A DNA stretch of 64,000 nt from Fistulifera solaris (taxonomy: Eukaryota; Bacillariophyta; Bacillariophyceae; Naviculales; Stauroneidaceae). Below the pieces are notes generated by a model, which did not search any database, was not told the DNA's origin, and saw only the letters and a list, made by a program, of their open reading frames with translations. The stretch is taken from the NCBI GenBank assembly GCA_030295235.1, contig AP026125.1, forward strand, positions 248,001 to 312,000, read 5' to 3'. The position numbers and the translations under genes are program-made. Below are positions 53,599 through 62,689 of the stretch, piece by piece (position 1 is the stretch's first letter; every line of letters begins with the position of its first letter).

Positions 53599-54357
53599 TT
53601 ATTCATAATCTCGAATTTCAATTTCAAACACCATTTCCATACTCTTTTGTATACACACGGCGACATCTTGGACGGACGGCGGTGCTTTCTTTACTCCCCG
53701 TTCTGCCCACACCTTAGCGATACTCGTGACACCTCGTCCATCCAATCCACACGGTAATATCTGTGATGTATCAAAATACGATAAATTCGGTGCAACATTG
53801 ATAGCAAACCCGTGATACGTAATCCACCGCGAGGGAGGATACGCCAATGGCGGCAATCTTATCGTGACCGACCCATACTCCACTATTAATCTCGTCGCGA
53901 CGTCCTTCTATCTCATAATTCGTCAGCGCCGTGAGTATCGACTCTTCCAATTGACGGACAAACCAGTGCAAATCTTTACGAAAGGGTGCCCGCTGCAAAT
54001 CAAAGATGGGATACACCACCAACTGACCCGGACCATGAAACGTGACTTCTCCACCCCGTTCGACCCGATAAATGGGTATCCCCTGCGGACTGAAAACCGG
54101 GGTCGCTTCACGGCACTGACGATCCAATCGCGCCGAACCGGGTCCCCGCGACGTTCGTGACAACCGTTCTCGTTCATCGACACTTAATTTGTCAAAAAGG
54201 TCAAATGCTGCTCGTTGGCTCCTCGTCCCAACGTATAGACGGGAAAATGTTCGAAAAACAGAATGGTATTCGGGCGCTGCGATTGCAATGCCCACCCTTG
54301 CGCATAGGGGATGCATCCTTTCGAGAGATAATTGCGCGCCAAGCAGGTTGGTCGCAT
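53599..54357 (-). CDS. LIPB: Lipoyl(octanoyl) transferase LipB
   Basis: About 252 residues. ATG 54357-54355 begins MRPTCLARNYLSKGC. The family N-terminus then reads PYAQGWALQSQRPNTILFFE and YTLGRGANEQHL, the active-site strand ERGGEVTFHGPGQLVVYPI follows, and the C-terminal half has GHDKIAAIGV, ITYHGFAINV and the catalytic Cys in LPCGLDGRGVTS. It transfers octanoyl groups from acyl carrier protein to lipoyl domains in mitochondria or plastids. Two run-length changes are needed: the A5 run at 54194-54198 (one short) and GGG at 53833-53835 (one long). The basic N-terminus suggests organelle import. Both joins rebuild family motifs. Confidence 0.88.
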
Positions 54358-54868
54358 TCCGGAAGGGCCTCACGCAAAGTTAAGGCGACTTGTTGTGTAA
54401 TATAGCAAGAATTCACTCCGAATACTCGTAGTAATGACAAGTAATGACAAGAAAGGTACCCTCGTATTATCGCCTTTTTTGCTTTAGCGATGATGAATTG
54501 CGGACTGTGAATGAGGCGATAATGTTTTTTATTATCGGAAAGAAGCCAGAGCGACATGAAAATGGTCACACGCGCAATCTTATCATCTTTTGAGTCTATC
54601 TTGACCTTAGAAATACCCGTTACCTGGTACCGGGTACTTTGTTTCACACCAGCTCTAGCTAAAGTAGTAAACTTCAATTCTAGTTATTCTGGTGTCTAAG
54701 AGCTGCAGTTACATCCTCGGCGCTTTTAATTTTTGCGAGGCAGTCGCCGCTTCGGTCCCTCGGTTAAAAATGTAATCCCATCTGTAGACATAGGACTTGA
54801 AAATGAGAGCTACCCTTGGCGACCATGCATGCTAGCTCAAACAGTGCTGTGCCCAGCCGGTGCTCGTA
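54358..54868. other. Intergenic region
   Basis: About 510 nt. It contains a 10-bp direct repeat (taatgacaag twice) at about 54430-54449. No gene seen. Confidence 0.3.
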
Positions 54869-55438
54869 TCACCCGATTTGCATACTATCATCGGCGGCCC
54901 GCGCCAAGGCCGTTTCACTGCGGCAATCCAAACAAAGATCGGTCACGAACCCGTCCGCATCGTAATCGACGGTTCGACAAAATTTGCAATACCCATGACC
55001 GCATACTCCACACGCGGCCACGCATTCGTGACACACGGGCTTTTCACAAAACGTACACGATTGTCGTTGTGACGTACTTTCCAAGTCCACGACAACGGGT
55101 GGTGCAACCGCCGGAGACGCTTGAAAATACGACCACAGGGTGGTATTCCGCAAACCGGCGCGTGGCTGTGTCATCGTCATGGTAGAAAAGACGCGTTGAC
55201 AAACGGCACAACTGTCACGGGTCGGAGGAGGCTTCGTTGTTTCGCGTGGGGGTTTCTGGTTCCACCATGCTTCTTTCGCGACTACGGGTGGCGACGGAGC
55301 TAAAATAGGCGTTTCTAATAAAACAGTATCGGCAAGCCGTATTCGTTTCAGAGGCGATGCAAACATTTCACGATCGTCATATCTTCGTTTGTTTTCTGGA
55401 TGCGAGAGAGAATAATTACTACTTAGAGAATGATCCAT
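54869..55438 (-). CDS. Siva-like cysteine-rich zinc-binding protein
   Basis: 189 residues from ATG 55438-55436. The C-terminal 75 residues hold a dense Cys/His pattern: CAVCQRVF further upstream, then CTFCEKPVCHECVAACGVCG, CKFCRTVDYDADGFVT and CLDC. That spacing (CxxCxxxxCxxCxxxCxxC) matches the zinc-binding C-terminal domain of Siva-family proteins known from animals as apoptosis regulators, although those functions need not hold here. The N-terminus is disordered with an SPLKRIRLADTVLLETP motif also seen in that family. Frame continuous. The zinc-binding nature is secure; the family link is moderate. Confidence 0.65.
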   Translation of the reverse strand: MDHSLSSNYSLSHPENKRRYDDREMFASPLKRIRLADTVLLETPILAPSPPVVAKEAWWNQKPPRETTKPPPTRDSCAVCQRVFSTMTMTQPRAGLRNTTLWSYFQASPAVAPPVVVDLESTSQRQSCTFCEKPVCHECVAACGVCGHGYCKFCRTVDYDADGFVTDLCLDCRSETALARAADDSMQIG

Positions 55439-55593
55439 GCTATCTGTTTTTTTCCTGCTTTATGCGTTGATTGTTTTCGAATGTTAATTATTTGTTGAAA
55501 ACGAGTGAATGAACCCTTGCAAGCAAGCCGCTTCTCTAAAAAAATTTCCCTCCAAAACGTGCGGCTTGCGAAAATGCAAAATCAAAACTCGAT
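55439..55593. other. Promoter region of Siva-like gene
   Basis: Short AT-rich stretch between the Siva-like gene and tRNA-His. No gene. Confidence 0.3.
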
Positions 55594-55665
55594 TGTCATC
55601 GCGGCGAATCGAACGCCGGTTTACCGGACCACAACCGGTGGTACTAACCACTATACGACGATGAC
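55594..55665 (-). tRNA. tRNA-His (GUG)
   Basis: A 72-nt tRNA on the minus strand including the discriminator A at 55594. The acceptor is GTCATCG/CGATGAC, the D arm GTATAGTGGTTAGTAC, the anticodon stem ACCGG/CCGGT with loop TTGTGGT (anticodon GTG), and the T arm CGGCG-TTCGATT-CGCCG. No intron. Confidence 0.95.
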
Positions 55666-55809
55666 TTAGCCGTTGGTAGTGTTTTTGCGCAACTTAGTTT
55701 CTGTTTTCGATATAGTTACTACGTACTCGCAATAAACATATGCCCAATCAATTACGAGACGGATAAATAACCATTCCTTGCTGAAAAACTAGACCTATTC
55801 TACATTGTT

Positions 55810-56900
55810 TTAAGAAAACAAACGACAATACTCTGCCATGGCCGTCATGGCTTGCACATGTCGATTGCCCGGCGGAGCCGTTGGCACATACGGTCGTTCC
55901 CGCAACCACAATTGCGCAATCCATTTATCCCCGGAGACCACTTGCTGTCCACAATGCAACGTCCGGATATCGTAGGGCGTCTCGGGGAGACCACCGGCGG
56001 CCGGAAAAAGAGCAACGCCGTTCCTTGCGTAGGTCGGACCGCCAGTCGTTGGCCGTGCTCGTCTTGTAAATCGCGAAAGAGGGTGGCACCGCCGTCTTCT
56101 ACCGACATATCGGTCAAATACACCAGCAACGTTGCAATGCGTTGACTGTCTTGTTTTTCGGTAGGCCCTAGAGCATCCAAATGCCACGTAAATTTTTCCT
56201 TGCGACGGTATCGTACCGTTTGTGGTTCTTCCCAACAATCAATGGAATCGAGTCCCAACAAACGCGATGCTTTGACCATGAGTTCCGGGACACTGGCGAA
56301 TGGGTGATACCATGTTGTACTGGTCCGTTGCGCTTTCGCAGCAGCATCTTTACCGACTGTAGGAGAGCGGCTTTCGAGAGAATTCGTATGGGTGGAAAGA
56401 GCCAGGTAACGTTGGCATTCGTCGGCGGTAAAAAAGTTGGGAACGGAGATGACGAGAGGATCCACGTGCAAGACTTGCAAATTGCTAAAAGGGGGTAGAC
56501 TATCAAACATGGTGGAAGATGAATCCAAAGTTGGACTCTCCGACAATGTTAAGAGATTTTGCAATAGTGAAGTAGTACTCGATGCTGGCGTATCGTAATT
56601 GAAGTCCGGAAAACCATAAATTTGATCCAATCGTTGATAAATTTCGCTCGAAAATGTAGTTCTATCGGATGGAATCAATGTCGACAGAATATTCGGATCC
56701 AAGCTCGGAAATATAGCATAATCATCTTCGATTTTGGGTGCTTTCTTGGGCATGCCGAATCCGCCACCACCCTGTCGTCCTTTGGCGTGCAAAGCGGACG
56801 TCGGTTTCGGATCTCTGCACAGAAAGCCGTCTGCAATTTCTGACACGAATGCCAGCAGTAGGAGAAGGCATTTGTTGTTCGTTAGTATCATCATCGTCAT
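55810..56900 (-). CDS. Prolyl-4-hydroxylase-like 2-oxoglutarate oxygenase
   Basis: About 363 residues from ATG 56900-56898; upstream only a TTG extends the frame. A hydrophobic N-terminus (NKCLLLLLAFVSEIADGF) is a signal peptide and could be the first part of a plastid pre-sequence. The P4H alpha-subunit fold is clear: VISVPNFFTADECQRYLALS, QTVRYRR, the iron-binding FTWHLDALG (H-x-D), LVYLTDMSVEDGGATLF and, after the frame step, LLFFPAAGGLPETPY, RTLHCGQQVVSGDKWIAQLW with the distal His and the 2-oxoglutarate-binding Lys. The A5 run at 56005-56009 appears one base short. Substrates could be prolines or other residues in secretory proteins. Confidence 0.85.
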
Positions 56901-57164
56901 ATTTTGAAGCGGCGTTGTAAGTTGTAATGAGTAATGATGCAAAATGGAAAAAACACGGACGAGATGTCTGTCGTCTGTCCGTACGTCATCCGTTTTTCAC
57001 TACTAAAGCATCCGCGACTGACAATGAATCAGTCACGTTTGCCTCATTCTTTCGCAAAATAAAGCGAGCGTTGTGCTATAGTTGCTAAAACATAAAACAA
57101 CCAAAAGAATGTCTTTTGTTACCAACTAACTGATGAGATAACACTACAGAGTATAATAGATAGA

Positions 57165-57545
57165 ATGCAAGCAGTGAAAAGCAATCCCTACCGATCGGGT
57201 CGTGCGACACCGCAATGGATGATATTCTGGGTCAAAGTTCTTCTCGTTCTCATTCTTCTCTTGCTGTTGCCCCAACTGGTGGATGGGAAGAAGAAGATGA
57301 CTCGAAAAACGATCCGAAAATGGATACGAAAAATTCAATCGCACTGCCGTGATCATGTTTGTTTCTCGGGTCGGCTGGGAGAATCGATGAATTGTATTCT
57401 TTTCTGTGTATCACCGGCGTGTTACGAATCGGTCTATGGTGACATGCCGTTAGAAGACGGTGAAATCGATTTGGTGCGAGAGGCAGCGTACGAAACCTGT
57501 TTACAAAAGGAATTACGACAGAAACGAATGGTCGCTACCGAATGA
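57165..57545 (+). CDS. Small Cys-containing secreted or type II membrane protein
   Basis: 126 residues. A strong hydrophobic segment lies at about 19-38 (MIFWVKVLLVLILLLLLPQL), followed by a basic stretch and a compact Cys-rich end with HCRDHVCFSG, CILFCVSPACYESVYGD and PLEDGEIDLVREAAYETC. The motif pair SPxCYxxxY and PLExGEID is reminiscent of a small conserved eukaryotic domain of unknown function (possibly DUF4787), which I cannot verify. The product is probably secreted or membrane-anchored with disulphides facing the lumen. Frame continuous, good ATG. Confidence 0.6.
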   Translation: MQAVKSNPYRSGRATPQWMIFWVKVLLVLILLLLLPQLVDGKKKMTRKTIRKWIRKIQSHCRDHVCFSGRLGESMNCILFCVSPACYESVYGDMPLEDGEIDLVREAAYETCLQKELRQKRMVATE

Positions 57546-57712
57546 ATCCTCGTCTCGTTTCATTATGTTTCATACGATTGCTTCTTTCACACTTTCTGTA
57601 CATAGAATAATAACAAATTAGTCCGAAAATGACCATTATTTGCTATCGTTCGAACTGTTGACTCATCTGGGTGAATGTTACTTCCTTTTCGTTTGAATCT
57701 TCTCTCTTTTTA

Positions 57713-58450
57713 TCAACCATTCACTTCTTCCAGCGTCAGCTCGTCACCAAAACTCGCCATTTCAATCGTACGTTTCCCGGTCCAATCATCTTCATCCAAA
57801 AATTCGTGTGAAATGTCATCCAAAGAATCATCAAAATCGGTATCAATGTAATGCGCGGCCACGGCACGATATTCCCCCCGTGACATTGATCTTCGTCGGT
57901 TCCGTACGAATCGCAGGGTTACGAACAAAGCCGCCCCCACGCTCAAAACAGCGAAGAAGGGATGATTCTGTGAAAACGTGGTCGTTTGACACATCATTCG
58001 ACGCATCCAACTGGCATTCGTAGAACACGATTTGTGCTGAGTTGTTTTTGGTGGTGGCGATGGATCCGATATGGTTATCGAGGGATGATGATTGAGCGTT
58101 TTGTTTTTCGCGGGAGAAATGTGTGGTTCCATAGTTGCGTGATCTGAATGTTGATACGTGTAGTTGAATTCTGGATCCGACAGTGGATTGGTCATGTTCA
58201 TTATAACGTCGTGTGAATTTTGTTCCGCTTTCACATCATCGTCGTCGACATGAATCACATCATCATCTTGCTGCGGGTTCGCCTCGGAAGGACTGTCCGT
58301 CGGTATATAATGTTGATACGTTTCATTGAACGCCGGATCGGAGAGAGGATTCGTCATGTTCATGACCGGCGGAGGACCGAGTAACAGCGATGTGACGTCT
58401 GGCTCTTCCAGGCGTCGATGCGACGCGATTCGCGATTTCGTTCGCGTCAT
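57713..58450 (-). CDS. Single-pass membrane protein with duplicated extracellular motif
   Basis: 245 residues from ATG 58450-58448. The lumenal part contains the same 18-residue motif twice: MNMTNPLSDPAFNETYQH at about 30-47 and MNMTNPLSDPEFNYTYQH at about 84-101, each with two N-glycosylation sequons. An acidic linker (QQDDDVIHVDDDDVKAEQN) separates them. One membrane segment lies near residue 165-180 (HPFFAVLSVGAALFVTLRFV), and the cytosolic tail ends in acidic DFDDSLDDISHEFLDEDDWT. No signal peptide is evident at the N-terminus, so the orientation is inferred. Unknown function. Confidence 0.6.
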   Translation of the reverse strand: MTRTKSRIASHRRLEEPDVTSLLLGPPPVMNMTNPLSDPAFNETYQHYIPTDSPSEANPQQDDDVIHVDDDDVKAEQNSHDVIMNMTNPLSDPEFNYTYQHSDHATMEPHISPAKNKTLNHHPSITISDPSPPPKTTQHKSCSTNASWMRRMMCQTTTFSQNHPFFAVLSVGAALFVTLRFVRNRRRSMSRGEYRAVAAHYIDTDFDDSLDDISHEFLDEDDWTGKRTIEMASFGDELTLEEVNG

Positions 58451-59059
58451 TCTAAATCTTCTTATGGATTGCTACTGATTAAAGGGAATACTTGCAGTAG
58501 ATCACTACGTCTTGGCGTTGCTTGTGTTTGTTTAGTTTTTCCATCATCGTCGCCTTCTATCGTATCGTTGTCGATCGTGCCCGTCGTGCGCGTTGTTCCC
58601 GAACGCAACGAACGACGGCCAAAAACCGTCTGCTCGTCGGCGGCAGGTGGAAGATCAATAACCGATGCGACGCTTTGGCACTGGAATGCTGCGAATACAC
58701 AGTGCTGCGCTTCGAGCTGATGTCAACAGGATACACAAACGACAAAAAAGGATCTACGAATCGAAGATGATTGATTGCTATAGAGATGATCGCTAACAAT
58801 CGTGAAGGAGCGGCAAAGACGGTAACAGTACGATGGCAGCGTTCGGTTGACCAGGTTTTTTCGATGTGCGAGCGAGTAGATCAGTTCATGAAGAGGGGTG
58901 ACCCGTCACAATCAGCCAAGTTGACGAGGAAGTAATAAGGAGGAGAAAAGATATTTCTGATGACGAAATGAGGCTTTACACTATTGGTGGATGGATCGAA
59001 AAGAAAAAGTCCAGAGACCGCCTGTTATGTTCTTCATTATCGCAGTACTTTTGTCTAAA
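58451..59059. other. Intergenic region, about 600 nt
   Basis: Upstream of the minus-strand gene at 58450 and downstream of the minus-strand gene ending at 59060. Open frames here look fortuitous. Confidence 0.3.
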
Positions 59060-59659
59060 TCAAAAGTAAAGCACCGAAGCTACGGCCGCCATACCCTGAA
59101 GACGGGACGATGAACTGACTTGCTGCATTTGAAGGACGTTCGTACCAGAATCGGTCGTACCGGGATCGGTGGAGGGCGCATCCGAGGCGTCGGGGTCTTC
59201 GTCGTCAAAAGAATCCATGGAAGGACCATCGCGATCATCGTCGCAGGAATGATTCGAGTCCATGGAGAAGTTGTGGTGATGAAAGAAGTGGTCACCATCG
59301 AAGGAATGATTGCCGTGGAAGGAATGATTGCCAAAGGTAACGTTTCCGTACATGGTGTGATTGCCACCGTGATGCGGCCTACCACCCATCTGGAGCTTTC
59401 TCCCGTCCGGTGCGTCGGAAGAGCGATCATGGTCACAGGGACGGTCCATGGGGTCGCCATGATGAAAGTCGTGATCAAAGGAAGGATCGCGCGAGTTTCC
59501 ATTCATGGAATGACGACCACCGTGATGCGGCCTGCCACACTGCTGAAGGTCACGCTTTCTCAAAAGATCACTGGTCATTGGAGGCGGATGGACCATCATG
59601 GGGTGACCCGTGCCCGAAGCAATACAAGAGGCAATGAGGAAGACGGTAGAGAATTTCAT
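59060..59659 (-). CDS. Secreted His/Asp/Asn-rich repeat protein, paralogue of the next gene
   Basis: 199 residues. A clear signal peptide (MKFSTVFLIASCIASGTGHP) is followed by an RDLQ motif and a His-, Gly- and Asp-rich body with degenerate repeats (GGRPHHGGNHTMYGN occurs with GGRHSMNGN; NHSFHGNHSFDGDHFF). The C-terminus [25 protein letters not shown], here given in two parts ([22 protein letters not shown]), is hydrophobic enough to be a GPI-anchor signal. N-glycosylation sequons (NHT, NVT, NHS) recur. Together this suggests a cell-wall or metal-binding surface protein, which is inference. It shares both ends and the downstream sequence with the gene at 60126-60729. Confidence 0.65.
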   Translation of the reverse strand: MKFSTVFLIASCIASGTGHPMMVHPPPMTSDLLRKRDLQQCGRPHHGGRHSMNGNSRDPSFDHDFHHGDPMDRPCDHDRSSDAPDGRKLQMGGRPHHGGNHTMYGNVTFGNHSFHGNHSFDGDHFFHHHNFSMDSNHSCDDDRDGPSMDSFDDEDPDASDAPSTDPGTTDSGTNVLQMQQVSSSSRLQGMAAVASVLYF

Positions 59660-60125
59660 GTTCTTTGTCGAAATTGCGATTGTCTTGCTTTACAAGATCA
59701 ATGATCCGATATTTTGTGAGGATAGAAATCTCGGCATGGGTATTCAAAAGTGGTGTTTGGTACGATTCCTAGAGATGATCTCTCGGATCCACGAGTTGAA
59801 CCGTCTCCGACAAATCAGAAGATGGATCAGCCGATGCGACAGGCATGTTGTGTCGCTCCTTTCCCAACAGAAAGTCGTGTGTACGAATTGAAACACAAAC
59901 AACAAATATTCGCCATGGTCTAGTATTTGTCCTGTCGTGCGTAATTATCCATTTGTGAACATTGTCAACAATGACAGGGCGACTCTTCGGTGCAGATCGG
60001 TGACTTTTGAAGTTACTGTCGAGTCGGGCTACGAGCTTTCAGCTGACAGACGTGAAGAAGTCACAATCTACGAAAGAAGGTCACTAGCGATGGCAATCTA
60101 CTCTAAAGTTAATCTTTTCTCTAAA
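59660..60125. other. Intergenic region between the two secreted paralogues
   Basis: 466 nt: promoter of the His-rich gene and 3' end of the Asp-rich gene. A TACTTTTGATTTAGA-type sequence at the 3' end of both genes (59047-59070 and 60113-60135 on this strand) is shared. Open frames here are not convincing. Confidence 0.35.
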
Positions 60126-60729
60126 TCAAAAGTAAATGGAAGCAGCAGCGAATGCTGTTGCTTCGACGAAAAAAAGGGCGGAACGATGAGCTGACTTGCT
60201 GCATCTGGAGCACGCTAGTACCCTCTTGTGCATCCGTGGTGGATTCCGAATCCGACGATGTGCTATCCACGGAATCATTGTCCGACGAGGAGTTGTCGGA
60301 ACTAGTGTCGATGGATGGGTTAGTGTCCATCGATGCAGTATCGGAGGTGTCATCCGCGGAAATAGTGTCCGAAGTATCATCTGCCGACGGGGTCCCCGTG
60401 GTATCGTCGGCCGACGGATTATCGGAGGTGTCATCGGCCGACGGGTTGTCGGGGGTTTCGTCGGCCGATGGGTTGTCGGGGGTTTCATCGACCGACGGAT
60501 TATCGGAAATATCGTCTACCGACGGATCATCTGTGGTATCGTCGGCTGACGGATCATCGAAGGTGTCATTCATCTTGGGATCTTGGAGCTGACGCTTTCT
60601 CAATTGGATACTTTCGCTATTCATAGCGGGGGCCCTTGCTTTGACCAGTATGCGTTGGTTCTCTCCCATGGCGGTGCTCATGCTGGAAAAACAAGCAAGT
60701 AGTAAAACAGAGGCGACGGGAAACTTCAT
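60126..60729 (-). CDS. Secreted Asp/Ser/Thr repeat protein, tandem paralogue
   Basis: About 200 residues. A signal peptide ([19 protein letters not shown]) and an RQLQ motif are followed by about eight tandem 9-residue repeats of the type D-N-P-S-A-D-D-T-S (near 60320-60565), then an [16 protein letters not shown] stretch. The end [15 protein letters not shown] continues, after one base is removed from the A7 run at 60169-60175, into [13 protein letters not shown], homologous to the C-terminus of the gene at 59060. The tail is a candidate GPI signal. Such acidic repeats can bind Ca2+ or silica-associated matrix in diatoms, but that is only a suggestion. Confidence 0.62.
60290..60565 (-). repeat. 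27-bp coding minisatellite
   Basis: About eight to nine tandem degenerate 27-bp units, each encoding a 9-residue D-x-P-S-A/V-D-D/E-T-x motif within the secreted protein gene. Units differ by a few bases. On the plus strand the reading shows repeated tcgtcggccgacggg-like blocks. Confidence 0.75.
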
Positions 60730-61689
60730 ATTGGATACTTTTTATGCAAGTGATGGGTGAGTAAACTTTGGATCTGTGAATTTGTGAGGACGCTGTCAAA
60801 AGTTGTGGCGGTTTTGGTACGATTCAAATCACAATCGGCTTGGACTTAGTCGTGACTTGCAGTCCGTCGTCCGTCACTTGGTTCTAGACGGCCAATGTCC
60901 CTGCTGCCTTTCAGTATTTTTGCAGTGTAGATCTAACCTTGTCGCCCATGCGTGCCCGCTCTTCGCCCTGCTCTCTGCTCTCTCCTCATTATTTAGTCTA
61001 AAGTGACTCCACAGAAATAATTTGACTAGACCTAAACCAAGCCTAAACTATGATGAGATTTTTTTAGTCAAATTCTAGATCTCCTCTAGAGTTAACGTTA
61101 AACCAGGAGAAAGCGGAGAAAAATGCAAAACGCGTATTACCACGTACTTTAGACTTTACTATGTACTACGAAAGGTATACTACAGCGTACGGAATACGGA
61201 ATACTTTAAAACTGATACAACTCATTACAACGAACAACGAACATCGAACATGGAGCATTATTACTTGTACTTGAACATCTTTCCGCTTTCCGCTTCTTCA
61301 CTATTCATTCACTTTTCACTTTCACTATTCTCTATTTTCACAAGTTCAAGTTTCCTACCTGTACTACGTACTACCTACCGCGCTTACGTAATAAAGCAGA
61401 AATAATGAACAAGTACACATGCGCATACAGTAAATGACCTGGTTAAGAGAAGCAGATGTTCTTTTCACGGTTTACTCATTTGGCCTATACTTACGTCGCC
61501 TTTTTAGATTCGCCGCTGACACGAACCATCTTGCCGATTTTGGTTCGGTTTTGGACCGAGAAAAGATCGGCCTTTTCGTCCTGTTGGTCTCATCCGTCGT
61601 CAACAACTTGTCCTCACTTTCGACAAACCAATAGATTGTTCTCCTCTCGTATCTTTGAGAAGGAGATAATAATAGCAGAACTTTTAGTA
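60730..61689. other. Intergenic region with low-complexity sequence
   Basis: About 960 nt (or 725 nt if the upstream ATG at 61456 is the start of the next gene). It contains short imperfect repeats such as ggaatacggaatac (61193-61206) and a ttcactttcactatt tract near 61310-61330. No gene is convincing here. Confidence 0.3.
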
Positions 61690-62370
61690 ATGTCTATCGA
61701 TGATCAAAGCCAAGATACGGAAGCAGTTTACGTGCATCCGGCTCTTCATGAATCAAGGAAATTACAGAATTCCGAGTCCGACGAATTACCTCCGTTAGAA
61801 ACTTCCACCGTTTCCTCCGGCTGTGCGGACGATGACGGTTCAATATCTTCGGTCTCTACGGTAACAAGTGTATCACATAAAGGAGTTCGCCCCCGATCGT
61901 TGTTCGCTACATACTGGGAGAGAAATGGAGGACGAGGTAGCTCGCCTCCACTTTCTCCGTTACCCGATGAAGTTGTAGCCTCATGCGAACCCAAACAGTC
62001 CGCAGATGAAACGCTATCCAAAGATATTTCTTACGAGGAGATCATTCAGGAAACAGCCGTAAGAAGTCCCGAAATCATTGCTCATGGGCGAAGGCGGATT
62101 TTTGGACAAGTTCCGTCAAGCAGTAGTGCACCTTTTCTGCCTGCGCTGGCCGAAACGGGAGAATTTCGAAAGACGAAATCAACTTCAGCTTTGGGTGCAA
62201 AGAAAGGATGCTTGCGTTCCTCGTTCAGGAAACAAGATCGGCGTCCATCGGATAATTCGGTCACGTTCAGTCCGAGAGTCGATGTTCGGATTTTTGAAAC
62301 ACCACTATGCAGTGGGCTGCTAAGGGATGGTCGAAGTTGTTCAGTTAAAGTACAACCACAAACGACATAG
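61690..62370 (+). CDS. Disordered protein with RVxF-like C-terminal motif, unknown
   Basis: 226 residues from ATG 61690 (MSIDDQSQDTEAVYVH); an in-frame ATG at 61456 would add 78 residues of weak coding character. The protein is Ser/Glu-rich and disordered. The C-terminal part has a conserved-looking NSVTFSPRVDVRIFETPL block. The VTFS and VRIF pieces resemble docking motifs for protein phosphatase 1 (RVxF), so a phosphatase-regulatory role is possible but unproven. It lies between a repeat-protein gene and the ZW10 gene. I recognise no family. Confidence 0.55.
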   Translation: MSIDDQSQDTEAVYVHPALHESRKLQNSESDELPPLETSTVSSGCADDDGSISSVSTVTSVSHKGVRPRSLFATYWERNGGRGSSPPLSPLPDEVVASCEPKQSADETLSKDISYEEIIQETAVRSPEIIAHGRRRIFGQVPSSSSAPFLPALAETGEFRKTKSTSALGAKKGCLRSSFRKQDRRPSDNSVTFSPRVDVRIFETPLCSGLLRDGRSCSVKVQPQTT

Positions 62371-62689
62371 AGGCACTAAGCTATAGATTAAAAGCAATAA
62401 AAGTATCCAAGCTTCATTTCATTTTCCCATGTGATTGGATCGATCATTATTTGGATTCTTTCCATCGGATAAACATTAGGATGTAACGTGACTTCACGGT
62501 CCCGCACGTAATTATTTCGTGATGTCCCTAATTTTGACAACGTCCGACGTTGAGATGTGAGGATTGAGGACTGCAAATCTTCGCCCGTCCGTCTACCGTA
62601 CCTTTTCGTGATTAACATCATTCCCGTGTGTATTGGTAGTGGAAACAGTGTTGATTGTTTTTCTTTAATCATTTGGTTAATATTAGTCA
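62371..62689. other. Convergent 3' region
   Basis: 319 nt between the stops of the plus-strand gene and ZW10. No gene recognised. Confidence 0.3.

Noticed and set aside
59120-59704. Plus-strand open frame of 194 codons opposite the His-rich gene
   Set aside because: It arises from biased codon composition of the repeat gene. The minus-strand protein has a signal peptide and shared ends with its paralogue.
60152-60592. Plus-strand open frame of 146 codons rich in Ser/Val/Asp opposite the secreted repeat gene
   Set aside because: It is the reverse reading of the 27-bp repeats. It lacks a signal peptide or promoter, and the minus-strand gene has the homologous paralogue.
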